Part shown: piece by piece, positions 1 to 10,922 of the stretch
How positions within the stretch are numbered: the stretch's first letter is position 1
Layout of the letters: each line of letters opens with the position of its first letter
Assembly (NCBI RefSeq): GCF_014137995.1
Contig: NZ_JACGWV010000001.1
Location: 3,162,001-3,226,000, forward strand
Source of the DNA: Promicromonospora sukumoe
GTDB lineage: Bacteria; Actinomycetota; Actinomycetes; Actinomycetales; Cellulomonadaceae
Reading direction: 5' to 3'
DNA length: 64,000 bases
Program-made: the position numbers and the translations under genes
Notes under the pieces: model-generated
What the model saw: the letters and a program-made list of their open reading frames with translations, nothing else
The model's database searches: none
What the model was told of the DNA's origin: nothing

Positions 1-108
1 CCCAGCCTGCGGGCCATGACCTGCGTGGAGGTCAACCCCGACCACGCGGACGAGGCGGGCCTGCGCGGCGTCGTCCGGCTGCTGGCGGGAGCGCTCGCCG
101 CCGGCTGA
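1..108 (+). CDS. C-terminal end of an arginase/ureohydrolase-like protein (5' truncated)
   Basis: An open frame enters from the left edge and ends at TGA 106-108, giving 35 residues ending LLAGALAAG. The short string CVEVNPDHAD followed by a hydrophobic helix resembles the last strand and helix of arginase-family ureohydrolases, where an E(V/L)NP-type motif precedes the C-terminal helix. Only this tail is visible, so catalytic manganese ligands cannot be checked. The gene converges on acnA and is followed by a strong GC hairpin. The family name is a tentative inference; that this is the end of a real coding frame is more secure. Confidence 0.4.
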   Translation, partial: PSLRAMTCVEVNPDHADEAGLRGVVRLLAGALAAG

Positions 109-135
109 GCCGCGCCGACCGCCTCCGGGAACGAC

Positions 136-171
136 GGCGCCCCGCCCCTCCGCGAGGAGGGACGGGGCGCC
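136..171. terminator. GC-rich hairpin between convergent genes
   Basis: Arms 136-151 and 156-171 (16 bp, one G-T wobble) are separated by a GCGA loop. It lies between the arginase-like gene (+) and acnA (-), so it could stop transcription from both sides. No U-tract follows, as is usual in high-GC actinobacteria. Confidence 0.65.
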
Positions 172-172
172 G

Positions 173-195
173 GGTCTCGACAGGCTCGACCAGCG
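173..195. repeat. REP-like repeat, single arm
   Basis: The 23-mer starting GGTCTCGACAGGCTCGACC matches, with few changes, the arms of inverted repeats at 40597-40644 and 46327-46378. Here only one arm is present. It sits between the convergent arginase-like gene and acnA, directly after the hairpin. Confidence 0.7.
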
Positions 196-199
196 AGGG

Positions 200-2962
<2,763 letters not shown>

Positions 2963-3093
2963 ACGGGCTCCTTCTGCGGGGCTGACGGTGCGTCGGCTCT
3001 CACAGGCGCGGTCGTCGCGCGATGGAGCCGCCGCATGGGTTCCAGGGGGCTTCACCCAGCCTAGGCCGGGCTGCTGGAGCCAGCATAACGCAT

Positions 3094-3912
3094 TTATCTT
3101 GACGTCAAGATATCTACGGGCCGGGCGCCGTCCTGCTGCTCGTCGGCCTGCAGCGTGGCCAGCACCCGCTCCGCGATCTGCGCGTTGCCCGCGTCGGTCG
3201 TGTGGATGCCGTCCTTGTTGATCAGCTTGCCCTGGACGATGTTGGGGTCCAGGAGCGAGATGTACGTCGCCCCGTTCTCGGCCGCGGCGGCACGCACCGC
3301 GCTGTCGAGCGCCCGCGCCTCCAGCCCGACCACCCACGGCGTCGACGGCCCGACGGAGACGATCTCCGCGTCCGGGAAGCGCCGCGCGGCCAGGGCGTAG
3401 GTGTTCGCGATCCCCTCGAACACCGGCGTGGGATCCTTCCGTAGCGACTTGAAGTCGTTCTGCCCGCCCGCGATCACGACGATGTCCACGCTGTTGCGCT
3501 TCACCGACTTGAGCTGCTCCGGGTAGTTCAGCCGCTGCAGCTCCGGGCGCCGCGTCACGAAGCCCGTGCCGCCGTCCGCCACGTTGAGCTCCTGCCAGCC
3601 CATCTGCTCGGCCACGAGGGTGCTCCACCGCACCTCGGGCGACGACGCGCCCTGGCCCACGGTGTAGGAGTCACCCACGAACAGCGCCACCGGCTCGACC
3701 TCGGCCGCCGGGGACGCCGAGGGCGACGGCGACGCGGCCGCCGCCCAGGGGGACGGTGCCCCCCGCGGAGCGGGCGACGTAGCCCCTCCGGTACCGCCGA
3801 CGGCGATGCCGCCGGCCCCCAGGATCATGCCCACCACGACGGCGGAGGCAAAGGCCACGACCACGGACACGGCGATGCCGCCGCTCACCAACCAGCGCTT
3901 CACGATGCGCAT
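3094..3912 (-). CDS. Secreted or membrane-anchored SGNH/GDSL hydrolase
   Basis: A 272-residue protein with a basic N-terminus and one hydrophobic segment (about 8-35), then a Pro/Ala/Ser-rich linker (45-72), then an SGNH esterase domain. Catalytic elements are visible: GDS with nucleophile Ser82, block II Gly in ADGGTGF (about 113-118), block III Asn152 in GGQND, and the Asp234/His237 pair in DGIHTTDAG. The family hydrolyses esters of lipids or carbohydrates; the substrate here is unknown. The protein should act outside the membrane. Its 3' end carries the acnA operator, so its last codons double as regulatory DNA. No lipobox Cys is seen, so anchoring would be by an uncleaved signal. Confidence 0.85.
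   Translation of the reverse strand: MRIVKRWLVSGGIAVSVVVAFASAVVVGMILGAGGIAVGGTGGATSPAPRGAPSPWAAAASPSPSASPAAEVEPVALFVGDSYTVGQGASSPEVRWSTLVAEQMGWQELNVADGGTGFVTRRPELQRLNYPEQLKSVKRNSVDIVVIAGGQNDFKSLRKDPTPVFEGIANTYALAARRFPDAEIVSVGPSTPWVVGLEARALDSAVRAAAAENGATYISLLDPNIVQGKLINKDGIHTTDAGNAQIAERVLATLQADEQQDGARPVDILTSR
3095..3112. promoter_or_regulatory. Perfect 18-bp palindrome, candidate operator of acnA
   Basis: TATCTTGACGTCAAGATA is a perfect, AT-rich palindrome in a very GC-rich neighbourhood. On the minus strand it contains TTGACG, which could be a -35 box with TATGCT 15 bases on as -10, so a bound repressor would block acnA. It overlaps the last codons and the stop of the upstream SGNH gene. From memory, the MarR-family regulator TamR of Streptomyces binds a similar dyad at aconitase and malate dehydrogenase genes; that link is inference. 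Confidence 0.7.
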
Positions 3913-3961
3913 CCTATGCGTACTGACCTGGGGTTTTGTCCATCGGGTGCCGCCAGCCCCG

Positions 3962-5365
3962 TCAGCCCTGACGATCCAGGACCGCGACGGCCTCGACGTG
4001 GTGCGTGTGCGGGAAGAGATCGAACCCGCGCACGCCCGTCAGCGCGTAGCCGTGCGCCGCCAGGTAGCCGACGTCGCGCGCGAGCGCGGCCGGGTCGCAC
4101 GCCACGTAGACGATGCGCCGCGGCTCCCGGGAGGCGATCGCGTCCACCACGGCGCGGCCCGCACCCGACCGGGGCGGGTCCAGCACCACGACGTCGGCGG
4201 CGGGCACCTCGGCCTCGCCCGGCCCGCCCGCCAGCACGCGGTCCACGGCGCCGAGCCGCAGCTCCACCTGCCCGTGCGCGTGGGCGTTGCGGCGGGCGTC
4301 CTTCACGGCGCGCTCGTCGCCCTCGACGGCGACCACCCGCCCGTCCGGCCCGACGGCGTCCGCGAGCGGCAGCGTGAACAGCCCCGCGCCGGAGTACAGG
4401 TCCAGCACGGTGGCCCCGGCCAGCTCCCCCGCGGTCGCGCCGGCCGCGTCCAGCACGGCGCCCGTCAGGACGGCCGGCGCCTCGCGGTGCACCTGCCAGA
4501 ACCCGCCGGCGGCCACGCGGTAGCGGTGCGTGCCCCACGGCCCCGTGACGGTCTCGGCCACGGCCCGGCGGGCGTTGGGCCGGGTGTCGGCGTGCCCGCG
4601 GCGCCACGGCTCGCCGTCGACGAGCAGCACCGGGTCCCCCTCGGACGGCGCGACCAGCTCGATCTGCGCCCCCGGCGTCCAGGTGCGGGTGAACACGTCC
4701 TCGGCGACCGCGAACGCCTCGACCTCGGGCGAGGCCAGCGGCATCTTCTTCAGCGCCAGCACGTCGTGCGAGCGGTGCCCCCGCATGCCGGCGTGCCCGT
4801 CGGCGTCGGCCACCAGGTCGATCCGGGTGCGGTAGTGCAGGCCGCGGCGCTCGTCGTCGCCGGGCGCCGCCTCGACCGTGACGTGCTCGGCGAGCCAGTC
4901 GGGGTCGATGCGCGCCAGGCGCTGGAGCTGCTCCACGAGCACGGCAGTCTTCCAGCGCCGCTGCGCGGGCAGCGCGACGTGCGACAGCTCGCCGCCGCCC
5001 ACGCCGTCGGCGCCGGACGCGGGCCACAGCGGCTCGACGCGGTCGGGCGAGGCCTCGAGGATCTCGACGGCGTCGGCCCGCCAGAAGCTCGGCCCGCCCT
5101 CGGTGACGCGGGCACGGACGCGCTCCCCCGGCAGCGTGTGCCGCACGAAGACGACGCGGCCGTCCAGGCGGGCCACGCAGTGGCCGCCGTGCGCGACGGG
5201 GCCGACCTCCAGCTCGAACTCCTGGCCCACCTCCGGCCCGGGGGCGGCGTCGCTCACGCGCCGGGCGCGGCCCGGCCGCGGGGAACGCTGGGGGCGACGG
5301 CGCGGTCGGCCGCCCTGCTCGGGGTCGGCGGGCGCGGTGCGGCGGCGGTCGGTGTTGCGGGGCAT
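3962..5365 (-). CDS. TRAM-domain RNA uridine-C5 methyltransferase (TrmA/RlmD family)
   Basis: SAM-dependent enzyme methylating a uridine of tRNA or 23S rRNA. Of 467 residues, 1-40 are a basic low-complexity tail, 46-88 form a TRAM RNA-binding domain, and the C-terminal half is a Rossmann methyltransferase. LDLYSGAG (321-328) is the SAM motif, DPPRSGAG begins at 396, and Cys423 in VACDP matches the family's catalytic nucleophile. The four-Cys iron-sulfur motif of E. coli RlmD is not apparent, so the exact target site is uncertain. It lies downstream of a KimA-like transporter, as in M. tuberculosis Rv2689c-Rv2690c (recalled synteny). Confidence 0.88.
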   Translation of the reverse strand: MPRNTDRRRTAPADPEQGGRPRRRPQRSPRPGRARRVSDAAPGPEVGQEFELEVGPVAHGGHCVARLDGRVVFVRHTLPGERVRARVTEGGPSFWRADAVEILEASPDRVEPLWPASGADGVGGGELSHVALPAQRRWKTAVLVEQLQRLARIDPDWLAEHVTVEAAPGDDERRGLHYRTRIDLVADADGHAGMRGHRSHDVLALKKMPLASPEVEAFAVAEDVFTRTWTPGAQIELVAPSEGDPVLLVDGEPWRRGHADTRPNARRAVAETVTGPWGTHRYRVAAGGFWQVHREAPAVLTGAVLDAAGATAGELAGATVLDLYSGAGLFTLPLADAVGPDGRVVAVEGDERAVKDARRNAHAHGQVELRLGAVDRVLAGGPGEAEVPAADVVVLDPPRSGAGRAVVDAIASREPRRIVYVACDPAALARDVGYLAAHGYALTGVRGFDLFPHTHHVEAVAVLDRQG

Positions 5366-5451
5366 GTCCTCAAGTATCGCCCACGGGTCGCTCCCGCCGC
5401 TCCGGTCCGGGCAGCGGGCCTGGTCACACTGCCCCGGTCACACCAGCCTGG

Positions 5452-7449
5452 TCACATCCGGCGGCCGCGCAGGAAGGTGTCGCCCTCCAGCCCGGTCTGC
5501 CCGCGCGTCGAGGCGAGCTGCCACGGCACGGACGCCACGACGACGCCGGGGGTGAACAGCAGGCTGCCCTTGAGGCGCAGCGCGGACTGGTTGTGCAGGA
5601 GCTGCTCCCACCAGTGCCCCACCACGTACTCGGGGATGTAGACGATCACGAGGTCGCGCGGCGACTCGCGGTGCACGGAGCGCACGTACTTGACCACGGG
5701 CCGGGTGATCTCGCGGAAGGGCGAGTCCAGGATGCGCAGCGGCACGGGCAGGTCGAGAGCCTCCCACTCGGCGGTGAGCTTCTCGACGTCCTCGCGGTCC
5801 ACGCCCACGCTGACGGCCTCCAGCACGTTCGGCCGCGCGGCGCGCGCGTAGGCCAGGGCGCGCATCGTCGGCTTGTGCACCTTGGAGACCAGCACGACGG
5901 CGTGCACGCGGCTGGGCAGCGCGCGGGCGGCGGAGACGTCGTCGAGCGCGAGCTCGTCGCTGACCCGGTCGTAGTGCTTGCGGATGGCCCGCATGAGCAC
6001 GAACAGCACGCCCATGGCCAGCAGGGTGATCCAGGCGCCGTGCGTGAACTTGGTCAGCAGCACGATGATCAGCACGATGCCGGTCAGGCCGAAGCCGACG
6101 CCGTTGACCAGGCGCGAGCGCTTGTACCGGCCGCGCACCGCGGGGTTGGGCTCGGTGCGCAGCTCGCGCGTCCAGTGCCGCAGCATGCCGAGCTGGGACA
6201 GCGTGAACGACACGAACACGCCCACGATGTAGAGCTGGATCAGCCGGGTCACCTCGGCGTCGAACACCACGATCAGGACGATCGCCGCGACCGCGAGGGT
6301 GACGATGCCGTTGGAGAACGCGAGACGGTCGCCGCGGGTGTGGAGCTGGCGCGGCAGGTAGCCGTCGCGGCCGAGGATCGAGCCCAGCACCGGGAAGCCG
6401 TTGAACGCGGTGTTCGCGGCGAGCACCAGGATGAGGCCGGTGACGGCGGAGACGGCGTAGAAGGCGGGCGGGAACCCGGAGAAGACCGCCTCGGCGAGCT
6501 GGCCGATCACGGGGATCTGCACGTAGTGGTCCGAGACGGGCGCGCCGTTCAGCGTGAGCTGCTCGTGCGGGTCCTCCGCGAACTGGACGCCGGTGGCCTG
6601 GGCCAGGAAGAGGATCGACATGATCATCGTCGCGGAGATGGTGCCGAGCAGCAGCAGCGTCGTGGCGGCGTTGCGCGACTTGGGCTTGCGGAACGCGGGC
6701 ACGCCGTTGCTGATGGCCTCGACGCCGGTCAGGGCCGCACAGCCGGACGCGAAGGCCCGCGCCAGCAGGAACGCGCCCGCGATGCCCACCAGGCCCTGGT
6801 CGAACGCTGCCTCGGCGGACAGCTCGAACTCGGCGCTCTCCGCCTGCGGCAGCGTGCCCGAGAAGAAGCGGAACGCGCCGGTGACGATCAGGGCGCCGAT
6901 GATCGCCATGTAGCAGTACGTCGGGATCGCGAACGCCGTGCCCGACTCCTTGACGCCGCGCAGGTTGACCAGGGTGAGCAGCACCACGGCGATCACGGCG
7001 GCGAGCGCCTCGTGCCCGCGCAGACCGGGGATGGCCGCGGACGCGTACTGGGCCGCCGACGAGATCGACACGGCCACGGTGAGCACGTAGTCGACCAGCA
7101 GCGCGGAGGCGACGCCGATGCCCGCGGACGGGCCGAGGTTGGTGGTGGCGACCTCGTAGTCGCCGCCGCCGGACGGGTAGGCGCGAACGTTCTGCCGGTA
7201 GGACGCCACCACGATGAGCAGCACGACGACGACCACGAGGCCGACCCATGGGGAGAAGGCCAGGGCCGCGATACCCGCCAGTGACAGAGTCAGGAGGATC
7301 TCGTCGGGGGCGTACGCCACCGAGGACAGCGCGTCCGACGCGAACACCGGGAGCGCGATCCGTTTGGGCAGCAGCGTGTGCCCCAAGCTCTCGCTGCGCA
7401 TGGGGCGACCGACCAGGAGACGCTTGGCCGCATCGACGATGTCCGACAC
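5452..7449 (-). CDS. APC-superfamily transporter, KimA-like (probable K+ uptake)
   Basis: A 665-residue membrane protein with about twelve hydrophobic segments up to about residue 470 and a soluble C-terminal domain of about 190 residues. The N-terminal signature FASDALSSVAYAPDE holds Asp39 and Tyr46, matching the potassium-binding Asp/Tyr of Bacillus KimA (YdaO), and SYRQNVRAYPSGGGDY is also KimA-like. Proton-coupled K+ import is therefore the best guess; a generic amino acid permease is the alternative. The GTG at 7449 is chosen because TAGAGT (7458-7463) lies 8 bases upstream, the leaderless arrangement seen elsewhere here. The frame extends to an ATG at 7506. It is divergent from two TrkA/RCK genes, which supports a potassium role. 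Confidence 0.82.
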   Translation of the reverse strand: MSDIVDAAKRLLVGRPMRSESLGHTLLPKRIALPVFASDALSSVAYAPDEILLTLSLAGIAALAFSPWVGLVVVVVLLIVVASYRQNVRAYPSGGGDYEVATTNLGPSAGIGVASALLVDYVLTVAVSISSAAQYASAAIPGLRGHEALAAVIAVVLLTLVNLRGVKESGTAFAIPTYCYMAIIGALIVTGAFRFFSGTLPQAESAEFELSAEAAFDQGLVGIAGAFLLARAFASGCAALTGVEAISNGVPAFRKPKSRNAATTLLLLGTISATMIMSILFLAQATGVQFAEDPHEQLTLNGAPVSDHYVQIPVIGQLAEAVFSGFPPAFYAVSAVTGLILVLAANTAFNGFPVLGSILGRDGYLPRQLHTRGDRLAFSNGIVTLAVAAIVLIVVFDAEVTRLIQLYIVGVFVSFTLSQLGMLRHWTRELRTEPNPAVRGRYKRSRLVNGVGFGLTGIVLIIVLLTKFTHGAWITLLAMGVLFVLMRAIRKHYDRVSDELALDDVSAARALPSRVHAVVLVSKVHKPTMRALAYARAARPNVLEAVSVGVDREDVEKLTAEWEALDLPVPLRILDSPFREITRPVVKYVRSVHRESPRDLVIVYIPEYVVGHWWEQLLHNQSALRLKGSLLFTPGVVVASVPWQLASTRGQTGLEGDTFLRGRRM

Positions 7450-7457
7450 GTTGGATG

Positions 7458-7463
7458 ACTCTA
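7458..7463 (-). promoter_or_regulatory. -10 box of KimA-like gene
   Basis: TAGAGT on the minus strand lies 8 bases before GTG 7449, implying a leaderless or near-leaderless mRNA. No room remains for a ydaO-type c-di-AMP riboswitch. Confidence 0.5.
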
Positions 7464-7516
7464 TGCCCGTCGATGGCACCCGGCGCACCCGGCGCCCCAT
7501 CGTCACCCTGGCGCGG

Positions 7517-7522
7517 TAGCGT
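7517..7522 (+). promoter_or_regulatory. -10 box of first TrkA gene
   Basis: TAGCGT lies 7 bases before GTG 7530, consistent with a leaderless transcript divergent from the KimA-like gene. Confidence 0.5.
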
Positions 7523-7529
7523 TCCGTCC

Positions 7530-8198
7530 GTGCACTTCGTCATCATGGGCTGCGGCCGTGTCGGCTCCAGCCTCGCCCAGGAGATAGAGGGCCGCGGGCA
7601 CTCCGTGGCCGTCATCGACCAGAACCCGGACGCGTTCCGGCGTCTGCCTGCGGACTTCTCCGGCAAGAAGGTGACCGGGGTGGGCTTCGACCGCGACACG
7701 CTGGTCCAGGCGGGGATCGAGGACACGTACGCGTTCGCCGCGGTGTCCGACGGCGACAACTCCAACATCCTGTCGGCGCGCGTGGTGCGCGAGACGTACG
7801 GGGTCGACAACGTGGTCGCCCGCATCTACGACCCGCACCGCGCCGAGATCTACCAGCGCCTGGGCATCCCCACGGTGGCGACGGTGCGCTGGACCGCGGA
7901 CCAGGTGCTGCGGCGCATGCTGCCGCTCGGCTTCACGGACGAGTACCGCGACCCGTCGGGCACCGTCCGCTTGGCGCAGATCGAGTACCACCGTCGCTGG
8001 GTGGGGCGGCCCGTGCTGGGCATCGAGCGCGCCACCGGGGCGCGGGTCGCGTTCGTGACCCGCTACTCGTCGGCGATCCTGCCCACGCCCGACGTCGTGC
8101 TCCAGGAGAACGACGTGCTGCACCTGCTGATGGCGGCCGACAGGTCCGCCGAGATCGAGCGCATCCTCACGGCCGCGCCGTCCGCCGAGGAGGACTGA
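7530..8198 (+). CDS. ceoB: TrkA/RCK potassium-uptake regulatory protein, first copy (CeoB-like)
   Basis: A 222-residue cytoplasmic protein with an N-terminal Rossmann NAD-binding RCK domain (GCGRVGSSLA near residue 7; Asp/Asn-rich turn VIDQNPDAF) and a C-terminal RCK_C domain from about 140. The family gates K+ transporters in response to nucleotides. Length and order match M. tuberculosis CeoB (Rv2691), recalled from memory. The GTG start is supported by the -10 box 7 bases upstream and by the family N-terminus (HFVIMGCG). Its stop overlaps the ATG of the second copy (ATGA), implying translational coupling. No TrkH/TrkG pore subunit is visible in the window. Confidence 0.9.
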   Translation: MHFVIMGCGRVGSSLAQEIEGRGHSVAVIDQNPDAFRRLPADFSGKKVTGVGFDRDTLVQAGIEDTYAFAAVSDGDNSNILSARVVRETYGVDNVVARIYDPHRAEIYQRLGIPTVATVRWTADQVLRRMLPLGFTDEYRDPSGTVRLAQIEYHRRWVGRPVLGIERATGARVAFVTRYSSAILPTPDVVLQENDVLHLLMAADRSAEIERILTAAPSAEED

Positions 8199-8863
8199 TG
8201 CGCGTCGTCATCGCCGGGGCCGGGTCCGTGGGCCGCTCCATCGCCCGTGAGCTGCTCAGCCACGAGCACGAGGTCACCCTGATCGACAAGAACCCCGCGG
8301 CCATGCGGGTCTCGCAGGTCCCCGAGGCGGAGTGGGTGCTCGCGGACGCGTGCGAGCTGCCCGCGCTGGAGGCCTCCGAGCTGGAGCAGGCCGACGTCGT
8401 CGTGGGCGCCACGGGCGACGACAAGGTGAACCTGGTGTTCTCCCTGCTGGGCAAGACGGAGTTCGGGGTGCCGCGCACGGTCGCGCGCGTGAACAACCCG
8501 AAGAACGAGTGGATGTTCGACCAGTCCTGGGGTGTGGACGTCGCGGTCTCGACGCCGCGCATCATGACGGCGATGGTCGAGGAGGCCGTGGCCGTCGGCG
8601 ACCTGGTGAAGATCTTCAGCTTCAGCCAGTCGCACGCCGACATCCTGGAGCTGACGCTGCCCGCCGACTCCCGGGTCGCCGGGACACGCGTGGGCCAGGT
8701 CGTGTGGCCGGCGGACGTCACGCTCTCGACGATCGTGCGTGACGGCCGCCCGCTGGTGCCGAGCCCGGACGACACCCTGGAGGCCGGCGACGAGCTGCTG
8801 CTGGTCGCCGGCGCGGACGCCGACACGGACTCCCTGCAGAAGCTGCTGGTCCCGAAGGGCTGA
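8198..8863 (+). CDS. ceoC: TrkA/RCK potassium-uptake regulatory protein, second copy (CeoC-like)
   Basis: A 221-residue paralogue of the preceding gene: Rossmann motif GAGSVGRSIARELL at the N-terminus, acidic VTLIDKNPAAM turn, and an RCK_C domain from about 135. It is coupled to the first copy by an ATGA overlap. The two proteins probably form one heteromeric ring or two half-rings acting on a K+ transporter; the divergent KimA-like protein is the nearest candidate (inference). It matches M. tuberculosis CeoC (Rv2692) in size and position. Confidence 0.9.
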   Translation: MRVVIAGAGSVGRSIARELLSHEHEVTLIDKNPAAMRVSQVPEAEWVLADACELPALEASELEQADVVVGATGDDKVNLVFSLLGKTEFGVPRTVARVNNPKNEWMFDQSWGVDVAVSTPRIMTAMVEEAVAVGDLVKIFSFSQSHADILELTLPADSRVAGTRVGQVVWPADVTLSTIVRDGRPLVPSPDDTLEAGDELLLVAGADADTDSLQKLLVPKG

Positions 8864-8877
8864 CGGACGCGTCCGCG

Positions 8878-8896
8878 CGGCGGCGTCAGGCCGCCG
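8878..8896. terminator. Small GC hairpin between convergent genes
   Basis: CGGCGGC / GCCGCCG arms with a 5-base loop, just after the second TrkA gene and covering the stop codon of the DUF3159 gene on the other strand. Suggestive only, since random GC-rich DNA gives such stems. Confidence 0.35.
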
Positions 8897-9638
8897 CCGG
8901 GGCCTTCGGCCGGCGCACGACGTACCAGGTCAGGTACAGCACGAGCGCCCAGAGCGGCACGCCGAGCAGCAGGTGGAACGTGCCCAGCCAGGCCACGTCG
9001 CCCGCGAAGTAGAGCGGCGTCTTGACCGCGAGGCGCAGGGCGAACAGGCCCACCCAGAGCCAGGTGGCGATCGAGTACATGCGCATCTTGGCCGGGTCGG
9101 ACCGCCAGGCGGTCAGCGCGGCGAAGGCCGAGGGCTGGTCGTCCGGACGGTCGGCGTCGGCCTTGACGGCCTCCGGCGTGAGGCCGGCGCGCAGCGCCTC
9201 CACCACGTAGCCGACGGCGGGACGGCGCGCGAGGATCGTGCCGAGCAGCACCACGAGGTAGCCGGCGTTGAGCAGCAGGCCGCCCGCGTAGTAGTCCTCC
9301 GCGTCGCCCGAGGTCCAGGCCCACACCACGCCGACGGCGATGCCGAGCAGCCCGCCGAGCGCCTGCGTGACCGGCGTGCGCTGCACGAGGCGCGCCACGA
9401 CGAGCACCAGCGCGGCGACCACGGACGCGATCAGCGGGACCATCAGGTCGTTGGTGATCACGAACGCGACCACGAACACGAGGCCGGGCAGGACGGCCTC
9501 GACCAGGCCGCGCACCCCGCCCACGGCCTGCGCCGCGGAGAACTCGTCGCCGGTCAGGGCACGCATGCCGCGCGCAGGCGTCTGCTCGGGGTGCTCCTCG
9601 GACTGCTGGGGCACGTCAGGACGTGCTGGATCGCTCAT
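8886..9638 (-). CDS. DUF3159 membrane protein
   Basis: A 250-residue protein with a soluble N-terminus (1-45) and five or six hydrophobic segments between about 50 and 240, ending in a short basic tail. It corresponds to the actinobacterial DUF3159 family (M. tuberculosis Rv2693c position), whose function is unknown. ATG 9638 lies 5 bases after the stop of the OB-fold gene, so the two are probably co-transcribed. A CACAAT hexamer 7 bases upstream could add an internal leaderless promoter. The pairing with the dUTPase operon and TrkA genes is conserved across actinobacteria, but no role is established. Confidence 0.78.
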   Translation of the reverse strand: MSDPARPDVPQQSEEHPEQTPARGMRALTGDEFSAAQAVGGVRGLVEAVLPGLVFVVAFVITNDLMVPLIASVVAALVLVVARLVQRTPVTQALGGLLGIAVGVVWAWTSGDAEDYYAGGLLLNAGYLVVLLGTILARRPAVGYVVEALRAGLTPEAVKADADRPDDQPSAFAALTAWRSDPAKMRMYSIATWLWVGLFALRLAVKTPLYFAGDVAWLGTFHLLLGVPLWALVLYLTWYVVRRPKAPAAA

Positions 9639-9643
9639 GGGGG

Positions 9644-10030
9644 CTATTGTGCCTCGCCCGGCCGGGGCCTCAGCTCGTACCTCGGGTTGAACATGGTGCG
9701 CCGCCCGTCGACGTCGCACACCATGCCCTCGACCCGGATGCGGCGGCCGGGCTCGATGCCCTCGATGGTGCGGCGGCCGAGCCACACGAGGTCCAGCGCC
9801 CCGGAGCCGTCGAACAGCTCCGCCTCCAGGGTCGGCACGCCCTCGCGCGGGCGCAGCACGACCGAGCGCAGCACGCCCGCGACCTTGCCGCGGGAGCGCG
9901 TGGGCACGGACGTGACCGCGGCGCAGCCGACGTTCTTGGAGGCGTCGGCCCGCTCCGCGGTGTCGCTGACCTCCTCGTTGGAGGCCAGCGTCGCCGCGAT
10001 GCGGGACGCGAGAGCCGAGCGGAGCGACAT
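9644..10030 (-). CDS. OB-fold nucleic-acid-binding protein
   Basis: A 128-residue protein with a helical N-terminus (1-30) and an OB-fold from about 45 to 118, with beta-strand text such as TLEAELFDGSGALDLVWLGRR and IRVEGMV typical of tRNA_anti/RecG-wedge-like folds. It equals the Rv2694c position in the conserved block. It probably binds nucleic acid, but no partner is known. It sits between DUF3710 (15-base gap) and DUF3159 (5-base gap), in the transcription unit that starts with DUF3710 or dut. Confidence 0.75.
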   Translation of the reverse strand: MSLRSALASRIAATLASNEEVSDTAERADASKNVGCAAVTSVPTRSRGKVAGVLRSVVLRPREGVPTLEAELFDGSGALDLVWLGRRTIEGIEPGRRIRVEGMVCDVDGRRTMFNPRYELRPRPGEAQ

Positions 10031-10045
10031 CAGTGGTTCACCTCG

Positions 10046-10771
10046 TCAGCCGATCTGGGTGATCTCGGGGCCGCGACGCAACGGGTTGAAGTCCGACATC
10101 TGCGGTGCCGCGTTCTCGGGGCCGGCCGGCTCCGGCTCGGGCTGGGCACCGTCCTTGCGCGCCGACTTGGGCAGCGCCAGGGGCAGCAGGTCGCGCGGCG
10201 GGCGCGGGCTCTGGTCCCGCACCACGACGATGTTCGCGAAGACGGACTCCAGCGGCTTGGCGGCCTCGGCGTCCAGCGCCGCCCGGCCGGCGAGCACGCC
10301 GCGGATGAACCAGCGGGGGCCGTCGACGCCGACGAACCGCGCCGGGCGCTGGCCGGACTGCCCGTCCGGGCCGGTCACGGGCATGCGGACCAGCAGCTCG
10401 CGCCCGAACACGCCGGGCACGTCGTCGACGATGCCGCCCTGCCCGCTCACGGACTGGGCGATCTCGTGCCGGATCTCGTCCCAGATGCCCTCGGTGCGCG
10501 GCGCGGCGAACGCCTGGATCTGGAGGTTGGAGCCCTCCAGCGCGGCCGTCACCCCGGTCACCTTCTGCGTCTTCTTGTCGATCTCCATGCGGAGCTCGAG
10601 GCCGGGCATCACCGGCAGCCAGATCGCGCCGAGGTCGACCCGGGGGCCCATCTCGTCCACCTGCGACCGGTCGAAGGGGCCGTGCGGCCGCTTCTGCTGC
10701 TCGGCCTCCACCGACGCCCACTCGACCGAAGCGGGCTCCTCCGCCGTGCCTCGTCGGCTGAACAGACCCAC
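10046..10771 (-). CDS. DUF3710 protein
   Basis: A 241-residue soluble protein of the actinobacterial DUF3710 family (Rv2696c position in M. tuberculosis). The start MGLFSRRG is family-typical, and AAGGAG lies 7-8 bases before the chosen GTG 10771. Visible conserved stretches include GPFDRSQVDE and LDLGAIWLP-like text near residue 40. The C-terminal 40 residues are Pro/Glu-rich and probably disordered. Function unknown. A -10 hexamer TAGGCT (10887-10892, minus) would give a leader of about 110 bases, so this gene may have its own promoter within the dut-DUF3710 gap. Confidence 0.78.
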   Translation of the reverse strand: MGLFSRRGTAEEPASVEWASVEAEQQKRPHGPFDRSQVDEMGPRVDLGAIWLPVMPGLELRMEIDKKTQKVTGVTAALEGSNLQIQAFAAPRTEGIWDEIRHEIAQSVSGQGGIVDDVPGVFGRELLVRMPVTGPDGQSGQRPARFVGVDGPRWFIRGVLAGRAALDAEAAKPLESVFANIVVVRDQSPRPPRDLLPLALPKSARKDGAQPEPEPAGPENAAPQMSDFNPLRRGPEITQIG

Positions 10772-10922
10772 AGCCACACTCCTTCGTAGTTCTTCGTCCG
10801 TCGCCGGTCCGGCCGCTCGCCGAACCGCTCGCCGCACCCGGCCGCGCACTTGCTCCGCCGGGCGGCGTTATCCGCTCGTTACCTACAGCCTAGACCCGTC
10901 GGGCCCCGACCTGGACACGCGT

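Noticed and set aside
7450..7529. ydaO-type c-di-AMP riboswitch upstream of the KimA-like gene
   Set aside because: The 80-base intergenic region holds two leaderless promoters and no ydaO-like fold.
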